From Candidatus Tayloriibacteriota bacterium (lineage in GTDB: Bacteria > Patescibacteriota > Minisyncoccia > Phycocordibacterales > PALSA-1337): a stretch of 6,690 bases of DNA. Position 1 is the stretch's first letter; the number at the start of each line of letters is the position of its first letter. A program made the translations under genes and the position numbers. Shown one piece after another: positions 1-6,271 of the stretch. The DNA lies in assembly GCA_026395105.1 (NCBI GenBank), contig JAPLZH010000042.1, positions 1 to 6,690 of the forward strand, given 5' to 3'. Below the pieces are notes generated by a model. The model saw only the letters and a program-made list of their open reading frames with translations. It searched no databases and had not been told where the DNA came from.

Positions 1-72
1 AAGCGTTCTTAGATTTCTAAGTTCTACTAATCTTTCATCTATTTGTGATTTTGATAGTCCTCTCATAATCAT
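1..72 (-). CDS. N-terminal fragment of an unidentified minus-strand protein
   Basis: An open frame starts with ATG at 72 (reading leftward) and runs off the window edge, giving 24 residues that begin MIMRGLSKSQIDERLVELRN. A second in-frame ATG lies at 66 and is an equally possible start. The stretch is charged and leucine-spaced (LVELRNLRTL), as at the start of a coiled-coil or helical DNA-binding protein, but it is too short to assign a family. No Shine-Dalgarno sequence precedes either ATG, as for the other genes here. It is divergent from uvrA, so 73-269 would serve both directions. It could also be a chance frame cut by the window edge. Confidence 0.4.
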   Translation of the reverse strand, partial: MIMRGLSKSQIDERLVELRNLRTL

Positions 73-269
73 TTATTACGAGGGAACTGCCTATTTACTT
101 TCCATCAATAGTGTGGGGGAGGGTGTGGGTACTTACGAATACTTGTGTTGTTATACACAGTACCAGAAAGCACGATGACGGCTTACTTAAAAGGGGTGTG
201 AGGGGTTACCGCGCCGGGGCTTTCTCTTTACCTAATTTCATGTTAATATATCCCCCTAATATCTAAAAA
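73..269. promoter_or_regulatory. Divergent spacer upstream of uvrA, with G-runs and dyads
   Basis: This is a 197-nt non-coding stretch between the partial leftward gene and uvrA. It holds three G-runs (115-119, 121-123, 127-129). A stem GGTAC (128-132)/GTACC (160-164) encloses TGTGT (144-148)/ACACA (155-159). A perfect 7-bp inverted repeat, AGAAAGC (165-171)/GCTTTCT (219-225), could close a leader structure. Candidate rightward -10 boxes are TATACA (152-157), an extended TGT-TAATAT (241-249), and TAATAT (257-262), the last only 7 nt before the uvrA ATG. None has a convincing -35. No known riboswitch motif was recognised. Confidence 0.4.
143..162 (-). promoter_or_regulatory. LexA-box-like dyad upstream of uvrA (speculative)
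   Basis: Read on the minus strand, this 20-mer is TACTGT, eight bases, then ACACAA. It matches the gammaproteobacterial SOS operator layout (TACTGT-N8-ACAGTA) fully in one half and at 4 of 6 positions in the other. It overlaps a possible -10 (152-157) and sits about 110 nt upstream of uvrA, a classic SOS gene. LexA motifs differ between phyla, and many reduced bacteria lack LexA, so this is only a lead. Confidence 0.2.
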
Positions 270-2990
270 ATGACTCCAATAAAAAGAAAAAATGAAGGCG
301 AAGAATCTAGACTTGGCGAGGAAAAAATCGTCGTAAAAGGTGCTAGAACGCATAATCTAAAGGATATTGATGTAGAAATGCCGAGGAATAAGATGATAGC
401 TATTACCGGCCTCTCAGGCTCCGGTAAGTCCTCACTAGCTTTCGATACTATCTTTGCCGAAGGTCAGAGAAGGTATGTAGAGTCACTTTCCTCATATGCT
501 CGTCAGTTTTTAAGGCAAATGCAAAAGCCGGATGTAGATGAAATCACTGGACTTTCTCCTGCCATTTCCATAGACCAGAAATCCCGTTCGAATAACCCGC
601 GCTCTACCGTCGCTACTATAACCGAAATATATGACTATCTTCGTGTGCTTTTTGCTCGTATCGGAAAACCTCACTGTTTAATATGTGACTCTCCGATTAA
701 TAAGCTATCACTAGATGAAATAAATAACTTTGTGATAGAAAAAGTGACAACGGCCTCAAAGGGCGCACGCGGGACCGAGACTGATAGCTTAGGCTCTGGT
801 AGTAATTTCGTGGAAATCTTCTCGCCTTTAGTTCGTGGCCGAAAAGGCGAATATTATCAGCTTCTCTATGATTTACTGGGAAAAGGGTACAGCGAAGTTA
901 TAGTAGATGGCACTCGCCATAAATTAAGAGAGCAAATAATTTTGCAAAAGAATAAAAAACACGATATAGACGTCCTAGTGGACCGAATAACCCTTTCGGA
1001 TTTTAAGGAAGATGCGAAATCTTCATTCGAACGACTAAGCGAATCTCTAGAAAAGTCATTAGAAGAGTCTGATGGCCTAGTTAAAATACTTTTCTCTTCA
1101 TTGACCGAAGAAGGCCGAAAAAAAGCTGAAATATCAGTAACTAAAACTGGCAAAGAGGGACTGGGTGAAAAGGTGAGAAGTGTGGCTGTAGATCCGAAAG
1201 AATTAAAACAGGATAGTGAATTCCTCATGTCTTCTAAATTCGCTTGTCCGAATGATGGATATTCATATCCTGAGATAGAGCCTCGACTTTTCTCTTTTAA
1301 TTCGCCATATGGAGCATGTCCTGAATGTCACGGCCTCGGCACAGAATCTTTTTTCACTGAAAAAGAATGTAAAGTCTGTAATGGCAAAAGATTAAGACCA
1401 GAGGCATTGCATGTACTAATCGGCGGGAAGAATATAGTGGAGGTAACTGACCTGGCTATTTCATCTGCGCAGGAATATTTTATAAAATTAAAATTATCTG
1501 AGACCGAGAGAAATATTTCAAAAGTAGTTTTAAAGGAAATCGAAAGTCGCCTAGAATTTATGATAAATGTGGGAATAGAATACTTAGAACTTTCTAGACG
1601 TGCATATACGCTCTCTGGTGGAGAAGCTCAGAGAATTCGTTTAGCCTCACAGTTAGGGTCCGGCCTCGTCGGCGCACTTTACGTACTAGATGAGCCGACT
1701 ATCGGCCTCCACTCCAGAGATAATGATCGCCTCATAAAAACACTTCTAGATCTTCGTGATACAGGAAATACCATTTTAGTCGTGGAGCATGATGAAGACA
1801 CTATTTTCTCTTCGGACTATATAGTTGATATAGGTCCCGGAGCTGGTGTTCACGGCGGGGAGGTAGTCGTCTCTGGATTTTTAGATGAACTTTTAACGGC
1901 AAAGAAAAATGATTCAGGTTCTCTAACGCTCGACTATTTACGAGGTGATAAGAAAATTGAGATCCCAGATGAGAGAAGGAAAAAAGATTTAGGAAAACTC
2001 GGCATTCGTGCAGGAAAGATTTTTAATTTAAAGGATATAAATGTAGATGTGCCGCTCGGTAGGTTCATAGCTATTACCGGAGTTTCTGGATCAGGCAAAT
2101 CTTCTTTAATGTATGAAATAATTCATAAAAATCTTTCGGCACGTTTAGAGCGCAGACATCGCTCGGACGAAAATATTAACTGTTCATCTTTCACAGGTTC
2201 TGAAAATGTGAGCCGTGTAATTCTCATAGATCAGTCGCCGATAGGCCGAACTCCGCGCTCTAATCCAGTCACTTACACTGGTGCCTGGACTCATATCCGT
2301 GACCTTTTTGCTGCTTCGGTGGAGGCTCGCGCCCGTGGATGGAAGGCAAATAGATTCTCATTTAACGTTAAAGGAGGCCGATGTGAAGCCTGTCAGGGTA
2401 ATGGAGAGATAGCAGTGGAGATGCACTTTTTGCCTACAGTTTACGTGCCGTGCGAAGTCTGTGAAGGTAAAAGATTTACAAAGGAAACGCTAGAGGTGAA
2501 GTATAAAAAGAAAAACATTTACGAAATTCTTAAAATGACGGTGGAGGAAGCTCTTAAATTCTTTGAATATATTCCAGCTGTCGAGGATCGCATGAAATCA
2601 TTGATGGATGTAGGACTCGGATATTTGGAACTCGGCCAGTCTGCTACTACGCTCTCTGGCGGAGAAGCCCAGCGTGTGAAAATTTCCTCAGAACTTTACC
2701 GTGCTCATTTGCAGAAAACGATTTACCTTTTAGACGAGCCGACTATCGGTTTGCACTATGAAGACGTTAAGAAACTTATAGAAATTCTTCAGAAGCTCGT
2801 GGATAAAGGAAATTCTGTGATGGTCATAGAGCACAATATGGACTTTATTAAAAGCGCTGACTATGTCATAGACGTCGGTCCAGAAGGTGGAACTCATGGC
2901 GGGCAGATAGTGGCGAAGGGTACACCTGAGGAGGTGGCGAATAATGTGAAGTCATATACTGGTAAATACCTAAAAAAGGCCTTAAAATAA
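270..2990 (+). CDS. uvrA: UvrA, excinuclease ABC subunit A, lacking most of the insertion domain
   Basis: This is the damage-sensing dimeric ATPase of nucleotide excision repair, which loads UvrB on lesions. Two ABC modules are intact. Module I has Walker A GLSGSGKSS (47-55), signature LSGGEAQRI (448-456), Walker B VLDEP (472-476) and VVEHD (504-508). Module II has GVSGSGKSS (604-612), LSGGEAQRV (795-803), LLDEP (820-824) and VIEHN (852-856). The UvrB-binding region spans about 134-322 and carries extra loops. Zinc ligands C705/C708 and C728/C731 are present, as are C350/C353 and C367/C370. However, only 13 residues separate the last two pairs, where E. coli and Bacillus UvrA have an insertion domain of roughly 100 residues. 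In the first zinc site (C136, C139, C326) the usual fourth Cys is D329. The length of 906 compares with 940 in E. coli. The ATG at 270 gives a ~16-residue N-terminal extension before the family start; no earlier start or Shine-Dalgarno sequence is seen. uvrC follows after 28 nt. Confidence 0.97.
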   Translation: MTPIKRKNEGEESRLGEEKIVVKGARTHNLKDIDVEMPRNKMIAITGLSGSGKSSLAFDTIFAEGQRRYVESLSSYARQFLRQMQKPDVDEITGLSPAISIDQKSRSNNPRSTVATITEIYDYLRVLFARIGKPHCLICDSPINKLSLDEINNFVIEKVTTASKGARGTETDSLGSGSNFVEIFSPLVRGRKGEYYQLLYDLLGKGYSEVIVDGTRHKLREQIILQKNKKHDIDVLVDRITLSDFKEDAKSSFERLSESLEKSLEESDGLVKILFSSLTEEGRKKAEISVTKTGKEGLGEKVRSVAVDPKELKQDSEFLMSSKFACPNDGYSYPEIEPRLFSFNSPYGACPECHGLGTESFFTEKECKVCNGKRLRPEALHVLIGGKNIVEVTDLAISSAQEYFIKLKLSETERNISKVVLKEIESRLEFMINVGIEYLELSRRAYTLSGGEAQRIRLASQLGSGLVGALYVLDEPTIGLHSRDNDRLIKTLLDLRDTGNTILVVEHDEDTIFSSDYIVDIGPGAGVHGGEVVVSGFLDELLTAKKNDSGSLTLDYLRGDKKIEIPDERRKKDLGKLGIRAGKIFNLKDINVDVPLGRFIAITGVSGSGKSSLMYEIIHKNLSARLERRHRSDENINCSSFTGSENVSRVILIDQSPIGRTPRSNPVTYTGAWTHIRDLFAASVEARARGWKANRFSFNVKGGRCEACQGNGEIAVEMHFLPTVYVPCEVCEGKRFTKETLEVKYKKKNIYEILKMTVEEALKFFEYIPAVEDRMKSLMDVGLGYLELGQSATTLSGGEAQRVKISSELYRAHLQKTIYLLDEPTIGLHYEDVKKLIEILQKLVDKGNSVMVIEHNMDFIKSADYVIDVGPEGGTHGGQIVAKGTPEEVANNVKSYTGKYLKKALK

Positions 2991-3018
2991 AGGCAAAATA
3001 GCAGTAAAAACACGAATT

Positions 3019-4347
3019 ATGCAAATAAAGAATCTCGAAAAATTAAATATTCCAGATTCACCAGGCGTTTACTTTTTCCGGAAAAGCCTGCCGGCCGGCG
3101 GAAGCGCTAGCTCGGAGATTTTGTATATTGGTCGTGCCACCGCACTTCGCGACCGTATAAAAAGCTATTTTAAAAATGACCTTATAGAAACTCGCGGGCC
3201 CCTTTTAGTGGATATGATTACTAAAGCCGACACTTTAGAATGGCAAGAATCAGATTCAGTGCTCGAGGCTGTAATTTTAGAAAGTAATCTCATAAAAAAG
3301 TTCCAGCCGTATTACAATACCAAAGAAAAAGATGATAAAAGCTATAACTATGTTGTCATTACAAAAGAAGAATTTCCGCGAGTGATTTTAATTCGTGGGC
3401 GAAATTTAGAAAAAGGATTAGAGGGCGAGTCGGGCGAAAATTTGCCTTTTAAAATTAAGAAAACTTTCGGTCCGTATCCACAGGGCGGGCTTATTAAAGA
3501 AGCCTTGAAAATTATTAGAAAGATTTTTCCTTTTCGAGATGAGAAGTCAGGGAAGGATAAAAAGGGACGTTATGATCTCTTCTATGAAACTCTAGGGCTT
3601 TCGCCGAATACGGCTACAGCTGAGGCTAAAAAGGAATATGCAAAAACTATTAAGTACATAACTTTGCTTTTTGAGGGCAAAAAAACAGGAATCCTAAAAG
3701 CCTTAGAAAAGGAAATGCTAGACCATGCTAAAAAGAATGAATTCGAATTAGCGGGCATAGCGAAGAGGCAAATTCGGGCGCTCACACATATTCAGGACAT
3801 TGCTTTAATTAAAAAAGAGAGGCCGGGAAGTCTCGAAAATGGAGGATTTTCGGACAGTTTTTCCGCTGTGGCCAAGTCTTTTAGAATAGAGGCTTATGAC
3901 ATTTCGCATTTTGGCGGAAGTGAAACTGTGGGTGTGATGGTCGTCGTAGAAGATGGAATAGCCAAAAAGTCTGACTATAGAATGTTTAAAATAAAAAGCG
4001 GAAAAGGGAATGATGATATAAATAATACTAAAGAAGTTTTGGAAAGACGTCTCAAACACACTGAATGGCCGATGCCTGATCTCATAGTCATGGATGGAGG
4101 CGATCCGATGCGCAGTATGGCCACTAGTGTTTTTTCTCTTTGCCCCCAGACTAAAATAATGAGTGTTAAAATAGTGAATGTAATTAAGGATGAAAAACAT
4201 AAACCCCGCGAAATTCGAGGGGAAGAGGCCACTTTGCAAATGATAAAAGAGCAAAGACGCGAATCTGAAGTACTACTAGCTAATGCCGAAGCCCACCGCT
4301 TCTCTTTGTCCTATCAGAAAAAGCTGAGAAGAATAAGGCTTAAATAA
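3019..4347 (+). CDS. uvrC: UvrC, excinuclease ABC subunit C, short form without C-terminal (HhH)2
   Basis: UvrC is the dual-incision nuclease that acts with UvrB. The N-terminal GIY-YIG nuclease covers about 13-100: GVY (16-18), YIG (36-38), the Arg-rich ALRDRI helix, E88, and N100 in FQPYYN. The UVR helix pair that contacts UvrB is at 229-261. The RNase H-like 5' nuclease spans 289-437, with D294 (YDISH), D332/D333, D359 (MDGG) and H426 (AHRFS) as probable catalytic residues. The protein stops 16 residues after H426 at 442 aa, against 610 in E. coli, so the tandem helix-hairpin-helix domain is missing. The four Cys that hold the Fe-S cluster in E. coli are absent; the only Cys is C375. A GC-rich insertion adds LPAGGSASS (24-32) between the GIY and YIG strands. 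No Shine-Dalgarno sequence is present, and no clear terminator follows. It is likely in one transcript with uvrA. Confidence 0.96.
   Translation: MQIKNLEKLNIPDSPGVYFFRKSLPAGGSASSEILYIGRATALRDRIKSYFKNDLIETRGPLLVDMITKADTLEWQESDSVLEAVILESNLIKKFQPYYNTKEKDDKSYNYVVITKEEFPRVILIRGRNLEKGLEGESGENLPFKIKKTFGPYPQGGLIKEALKIIRKIFPFRDEKSGKDKKGRYDLFYETLGLSPNTATAEAKKEYAKTIKYITLLFEGKKTGILKALEKEMLDHAKKNEFELAGIAKRQIRALTHIQDIALIKKERPGSLENGGFSDSFSAVAKSFRIEAYDISHFGGSETVGVMVVVEDGIAKKSDYRMFKIKSGKGNDDINNTKEVLERRLKHTEWPMPDLIVMDGGDPMRSMATSVFSLCPQTKIMSVKIVNVIKDEKHKPREIRGEEATLQMIKEQRRESEVLLANAEAHRFSLSYQKKLRRIRLK
3086..3108. repeat. GC-rich palindromic insertion in uvrC
   Basis: A perfect 10-bp palindrome GCCGGCCGGC (3090-3099) with GC-rich flanks, including AGCGCT (3103-3108), sits in AT-rich coding sequence. 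It encodes LPAGGSA, a loop extension between the two strands of the GIY-YIG motif. It resembles, from memory, GCCTGCCGG-type palindromes that occur often in CPR genomes and leave LPAG-like peptides in proteins. Confidence 0.5.
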
Positions 4348-4368
4348 AAATGCATATTAACAAAAAAG

Positions 4369-4398
4369 TTCGCAGGGTCGCGATTTTCTTTGTATAAT
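4369..4398 (+). promoter_or_regulatory. Promoter of the membrane-protein gene, leaderless layout
   Basis: A perfect -10 TATAAT lies at 4393-4398, seven bases before the ATG at 4406, so transcription should begin at or one base before the start codon. A weak -35-like TCGCAG (4370-4375) sits 17 bp upstream. The stretch up to TTTG before the -10 resembles the ddl promoter: T-GCAG-GT, then a T-rich spacer, TTTG and TATAAT line up without gaps. Confidence 0.75.
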
Positions 4399-4405
4399 AT
4401 TAACT

Positions 4406-5029
4406 ATGTTAAAAAGAATCCTTGTTTTATGTGCAGTCATTTTTCCCTTAACAAATATTGCTCACGCGAGCTCTGGCAGTTTTGAATTACTTAATTTTCT
4501 TATCCCGATTAACCTAGCACCTTTTGTCATATTACCCATAGTCTATGTCATTTTAAAAAGCTTTCTCAAAGCTGAGCCAGATCAAAATACAAAAATATGG
4601 AGGAATATATTTATCGTTGCGGTCGTTATTGATTTGATATTTTTTTCTCTCAGATTTTTTGTGTCTGAAGTTTGGCCAGTGTATTTCAGTGGAATTCCAG
4701 CATTATTGATTATCTTTTTAGTATATTTAGGTGTAAGAAGACATCGAAAATATAATTCGTCTAATTTTTTCAATAATACCTTTTTCTCTGTCTTTACTTC
4801 TTTATTCTTAATATTCAGCGCCTATTCAATATTTCTAGTTTTACAGATGAGTGGATTATTATGCATATCAATTCCTCTTATACCTTATAAATATGGAGGA
4901 GGCACAGACGGATGTTATATGCAAAAAGCTATAAGAAATGAGGATAAGGATATTTGCCTAAAAATAGATTCTGAGACGTCGAGAGATTATTGCTATAAGG
5001 ATATGGAAAGAAGGAGGGAAAATAAGTAA
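4406..5029 (+). CDS. Membrane protein with four TM segments and a cysteine-rich C-terminal tail
   Basis: I do not recognise a named family. The 207-residue protein opens with a signal-peptide-like segment (MLKRILVLCAVIFPLTNIAHA, possible cut after AHA at 21). Hydrophobic spans follow at about 31-53, 67-86, 93-110 and 127-149. Positive loops KSFLKAE (51-57) and RRHRKY (111-116) predict that both face the cytoplasm, which puts the C-terminus outside. That tail carries C153, C170, C184 and C196 in the pattern CYMQKA...DICLKI...SRDYCYKDM, which fits disulfide formation outside the membrane. I associate similar C-Y...C...R-D-x-C-Y tails with Parcubacteria exported proteins (from memory). The gene has its own promoter and is more AT-rich than its neighbours. 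Function is unknown; the position between uvrC and ddl is not informative. Confidence 0.85.
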   Translation: MLKRILVLCAVIFPLTNIAHASSGSFELLNFLIPINLAPFVILPIVYVILKSFLKAEPDQNTKIWRNIFIVAVVIDLIFFSLRFFVSEVWPVYFSGIPALLIIFLVYLGVRRHRKYNSSNFFNNTFFSVFTSLFLIFSAYSIFLVLQMSGLLCISIPLIPYKYGGGTDGCYMQKAIRNEDKDICLKIDSETSRDYCYKDMERRRENK

Positions 5030-5057
5030 ATACATCACATACTGTACAGATAGAGTC

Positions 5058-5086
5058 TGGCAGAGTGCTCTTTTCTTTTGTATAAT
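5058..5086 (+). promoter_or_regulatory. Promoter of ddl, leaderless layout
   Basis: TATAAT at 5081-5086 is preceded by TTTTG and followed after six bases by ATG (5093), so the mRNA should start at or next to the start codon. TGGCAG (5058-5063) is a weak -35 candidate with a 17-bp spacer, in the same place as TCGCAG in the promoter at 4370. A perfect CTGTACAG palindrome (5042-5049) lies just upstream and could be an operator; no regulator is known. Confidence 0.75.
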
Positions 5087-5092
5087 GTATTC

Positions 5093-6073
5093 ATGAAAAT
5101 TCAAGTCGGTGTACTAAGAGGCGGACCTAGCCACGAATATGACGTCTCCATAAAAACAGGCGCAGCGGTTATAAAAAACATTCCGAAGGAGCGCTTTGAT
5201 GTCGTGGATATTTTTTTAGATAAAGAAGGCGTTTGGCATGTGGCTGGTTTGCCGATTTCTCCGGACCTCGCGCTTAAGAGGCTGGATGTAGTTTTTAATG
5301 CGCTTCACGGTCAGTACGGAGAAGATGGAAAAGTGCAAAGATTTTTAGAGGCACACGGAATTCCTTTTACAGGATCTGGTTCACACTCTTCGGCGGTCGG
5401 CATGAATAAAGCATTGTCTAAAAAGGCATATAAAAAGAATGGAATTAAAACGCCGTATCATATTTTAATAGAAAAAGACGGAGACGCGAGGAGTGTCGAA
5501 GAAAGGGCTTTTCATATCTTTAGAAGTTTTCCGATGCCTGCAATAGTCAAACCCGTTTCCTCCGGTTCATCGGTTGGCGTATTTCTTGCGCTAGATTTTC
5601 AGTCTTTTATTAAGGCTATAGATGAGGCTTTTAAAATTTCCGATGACATAATGATAGAGGAATATATTAAAGGCAAAGAGGCTACTTGCGCTGTCATCGA
5701 AGGTTTTAGAAATGAATCTTTATATGCATTACCGCCTATAGAGATTCGTCCACATAATGGCGCGCTTTTCGATTATTCTGCAAAGTATGAAGGGAAGTCA
5801 GATGAGATTTGCCCAGGGAATTTTACGGAGGAAGAGAGGGGGGAAATCATGCGCCTCGCGCGCGAGGCGCATGAGGCCCTTAACCTCAGCCACTATTCCC
5901 GCACTGATTTTATGATTCATCCTAGGCGCGGAATTTACGTTTTAGAGACTAATACATTACCCGGTTTGACGAATGAATCACTTTTGCCGAAGTCTTTGGC
6001 CGTGGTTGGGGCATCCCTTTCCAGTTTTCTCGAACATTTATTAGACCTTGCTCTAAAATCAAAAAAAGGTTAG
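5093..6073 (+). CDS. ddl: D-alanine--D-alanine ligase (Ddl), ATP-grasp
   Basis: This cytoplasmic enzyme joins two D-alanines using ATP, making the dipeptide for peptidoglycan precursors. From the ATG at 5093 the protein is 326 residues. GGPSHEYDVS (10-19) carries the first-substrate Glu (E15). HGQYGEDG (72-79) and FTGSG (92-96) are family motifs. IVKPVSSGSSVGV (151-163) is the ATP-grasp lysine and glycine loop. DYSAKY (227-232) keeps the Tyr typical of D-Ala-D-Ala rather than D-Ala-D-lactate ligases. RTD (270-272) and LETNTLPGLT (284-293) hold the metal ligands. All key residues are present. An upstream in-frame TTG (5078) overlaps the -10 box, so the ATG at 5093 is preferred. A perfect 28-bp palindrome lies inside the gene at 5847-5874 without changing protein length. 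No convincing terminator precedes the tRNA, so readthrough to the hairpin at 6203 is likely. Confidence 0.95.
   Translation: MKIQVGVLRGGPSHEYDVSIKTGAAVIKNIPKERFDVVDIFLDKEGVWHVAGLPISPDLALKRLDVVFNALHGQYGEDGKVQRFLEAHGIPFTGSGSHSSAVGMNKALSKKAYKKNGIKTPYHILIEKDGDARSVEERAFHIFRSFPMPAIVKPVSSGSSVGVFLALDFQSFIKAIDEAFKISDDIMIEEYIKGKEATCAVIEGFRNESLYALPPIEIRPHNGALFDYSAKYEGKSDEICPGNFTEEERGEIMRLAREAHEALNLSHYSRTDFMIHPRRGIYVLETNTLPGLTNESLLPKSLAVVGASLSSFLEHLLDLALKSKKG
5847..5874. repeat. Perfect 28-bp palindrome inside ddl
   Basis: TCATGCGCCTCGCG is followed directly by its exact reverse complement, with no spacer. It encodes part of a helix, about IMRLAREAHE (residues 252-261). Aligned by eye with E. coli DdlB, the distance from the CP motif to the R-x-D motif is unchanged, so it does not look like an inserted element. 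Confidence 0.95.
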
Positions 6074-6083
6074 TATGTGTCCG

Positions 6084-6112
6084 TTGTCAGTGGTTCGTCC
6101 TTTTTGTAGTTT
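6084..6112 (+). promoter_or_regulatory. Probable promoter of the tRNA gene
   Basis: TTGTCA (6084-6089) is a good -35. Seventeen bases later comes TAGTTT (6107-6112), a poor -10, but it is preceded by TTTTTG as in the other two promoters. Start would be near 6119, four bases before the tRNA. The perfect TATAAT at 6117-6122 abuts the tRNA and is too close to serve it. Confidence 0.4.
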
Positions 6113-6122
6113 TTAATATAAT

Positions 6123-6195
6123 GGGCCCGTAGCTTAGTTGGTAGAGCGCCGCTTTTGCAAAGCGGAGGTCAGGAGTTCGAATCTCCTCGGGTCCA
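6123..6195 (+). tRNA. tRNA-Ala(TGC)
   Basis: A complete 73-nt cloverleaf. The acceptor stem GGGCCCG (6123-6129) pairs with CGGGTCC (6188-6194) and contains the G3-U70 wobble that marks alanine tRNAs. The D-arm uses GCTT/GAGC (6132-6135/6144-6147). The anticodon stem CCGCT/AGCGG (6149-6153/6161-6165) encloses TTTGCAA with anticodon TGC (6156-6158). The variable loop is AGGTC, and the T-arm is AGGAG-TTCGAAT-CTCCT (6171-6187). The discriminator is A6195. The next bases are CAA, so CCA must be added enzymatically. It reads GCA and, by wobble, other alanine codons. Confidence 0.98.
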
Positions 6196-6247
6196 CAAAT
6201 TTAAAAAACCGTGCGTTTGCACGGCTTTTTAAATTTGTGGACCCGAG
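6186..6247. terminator. Bidirectional terminator within a 29-bp tRNA-tail inverted repeat
   Basis: CCGTGC (6209-6214), loop GTTT, GCACGG (6219-6224), then C and TTTTT (6226-6230) form a strong intrinsic terminator for the tRNA and perhaps ddl. The opposite strand reads the same stem followed by six T, so it can stop leftward transcription too. The stem continues outward through A/T tracts and into the tRNA acceptor 3' strand, giving arms 6186-6214 and 6219-6247 with one mismatch (A6208/C6225). Confidence 0.9.
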
Positions 6248-6271
6248 CGAAGCGCCTTCGCGCTTCGCGTA
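6247..6271. repeat. 25-nt hairpin-bearing segment splitting the mirrored tRNA tail
   Basis: GCGAAGCG (6247-6254), loop CCTTCG, CGCTTCGC (6261-6268) make a perfect 8-bp GC-rich hairpin. It lies exactly where the mirrored sequence would otherwise be continuous, at the T-stem/acceptor boundary. One G is shared by both edges, so its position is ambiguous by one base. Confidence 0.75.

Noticed and set aside
115..129. G-quadruplex
   Set aside because: Only three closely spaced G-runs are present; the next run on this strand is over 60 nt away.
866..1228. 120-codon minus-strand frame inside uvrA
   Set aside because: It is antisense to well-conserved uvrA coding sequence and serine/leucine-rich, as expected of a shadow frame. 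The same holds for the minus-strand frames within uvrC and the membrane-protein gene.
5012..5017. Perfect AGGAGG Shine-Dalgarno sequence
   Set aside because: It lies within the last codons of the membrane-protein gene (ERRRENK), and no start codon follows at usable distance; the next ATG is about 70 nt away.
5078..5092. Upstream TTG start for ddl
   Set aside because: It would add five residues encoded by the -10 box itself; the family N-terminus starts at the ATG at 5093.
6063..6105. AAAAAGG/CCTTTTT inverted repeat after ddl as a terminator
   Set aside because: The stem is nearly all A-T with a 30-nt loop, so it is too weak. The T-run is better explained as the tRNA promoter spacer.
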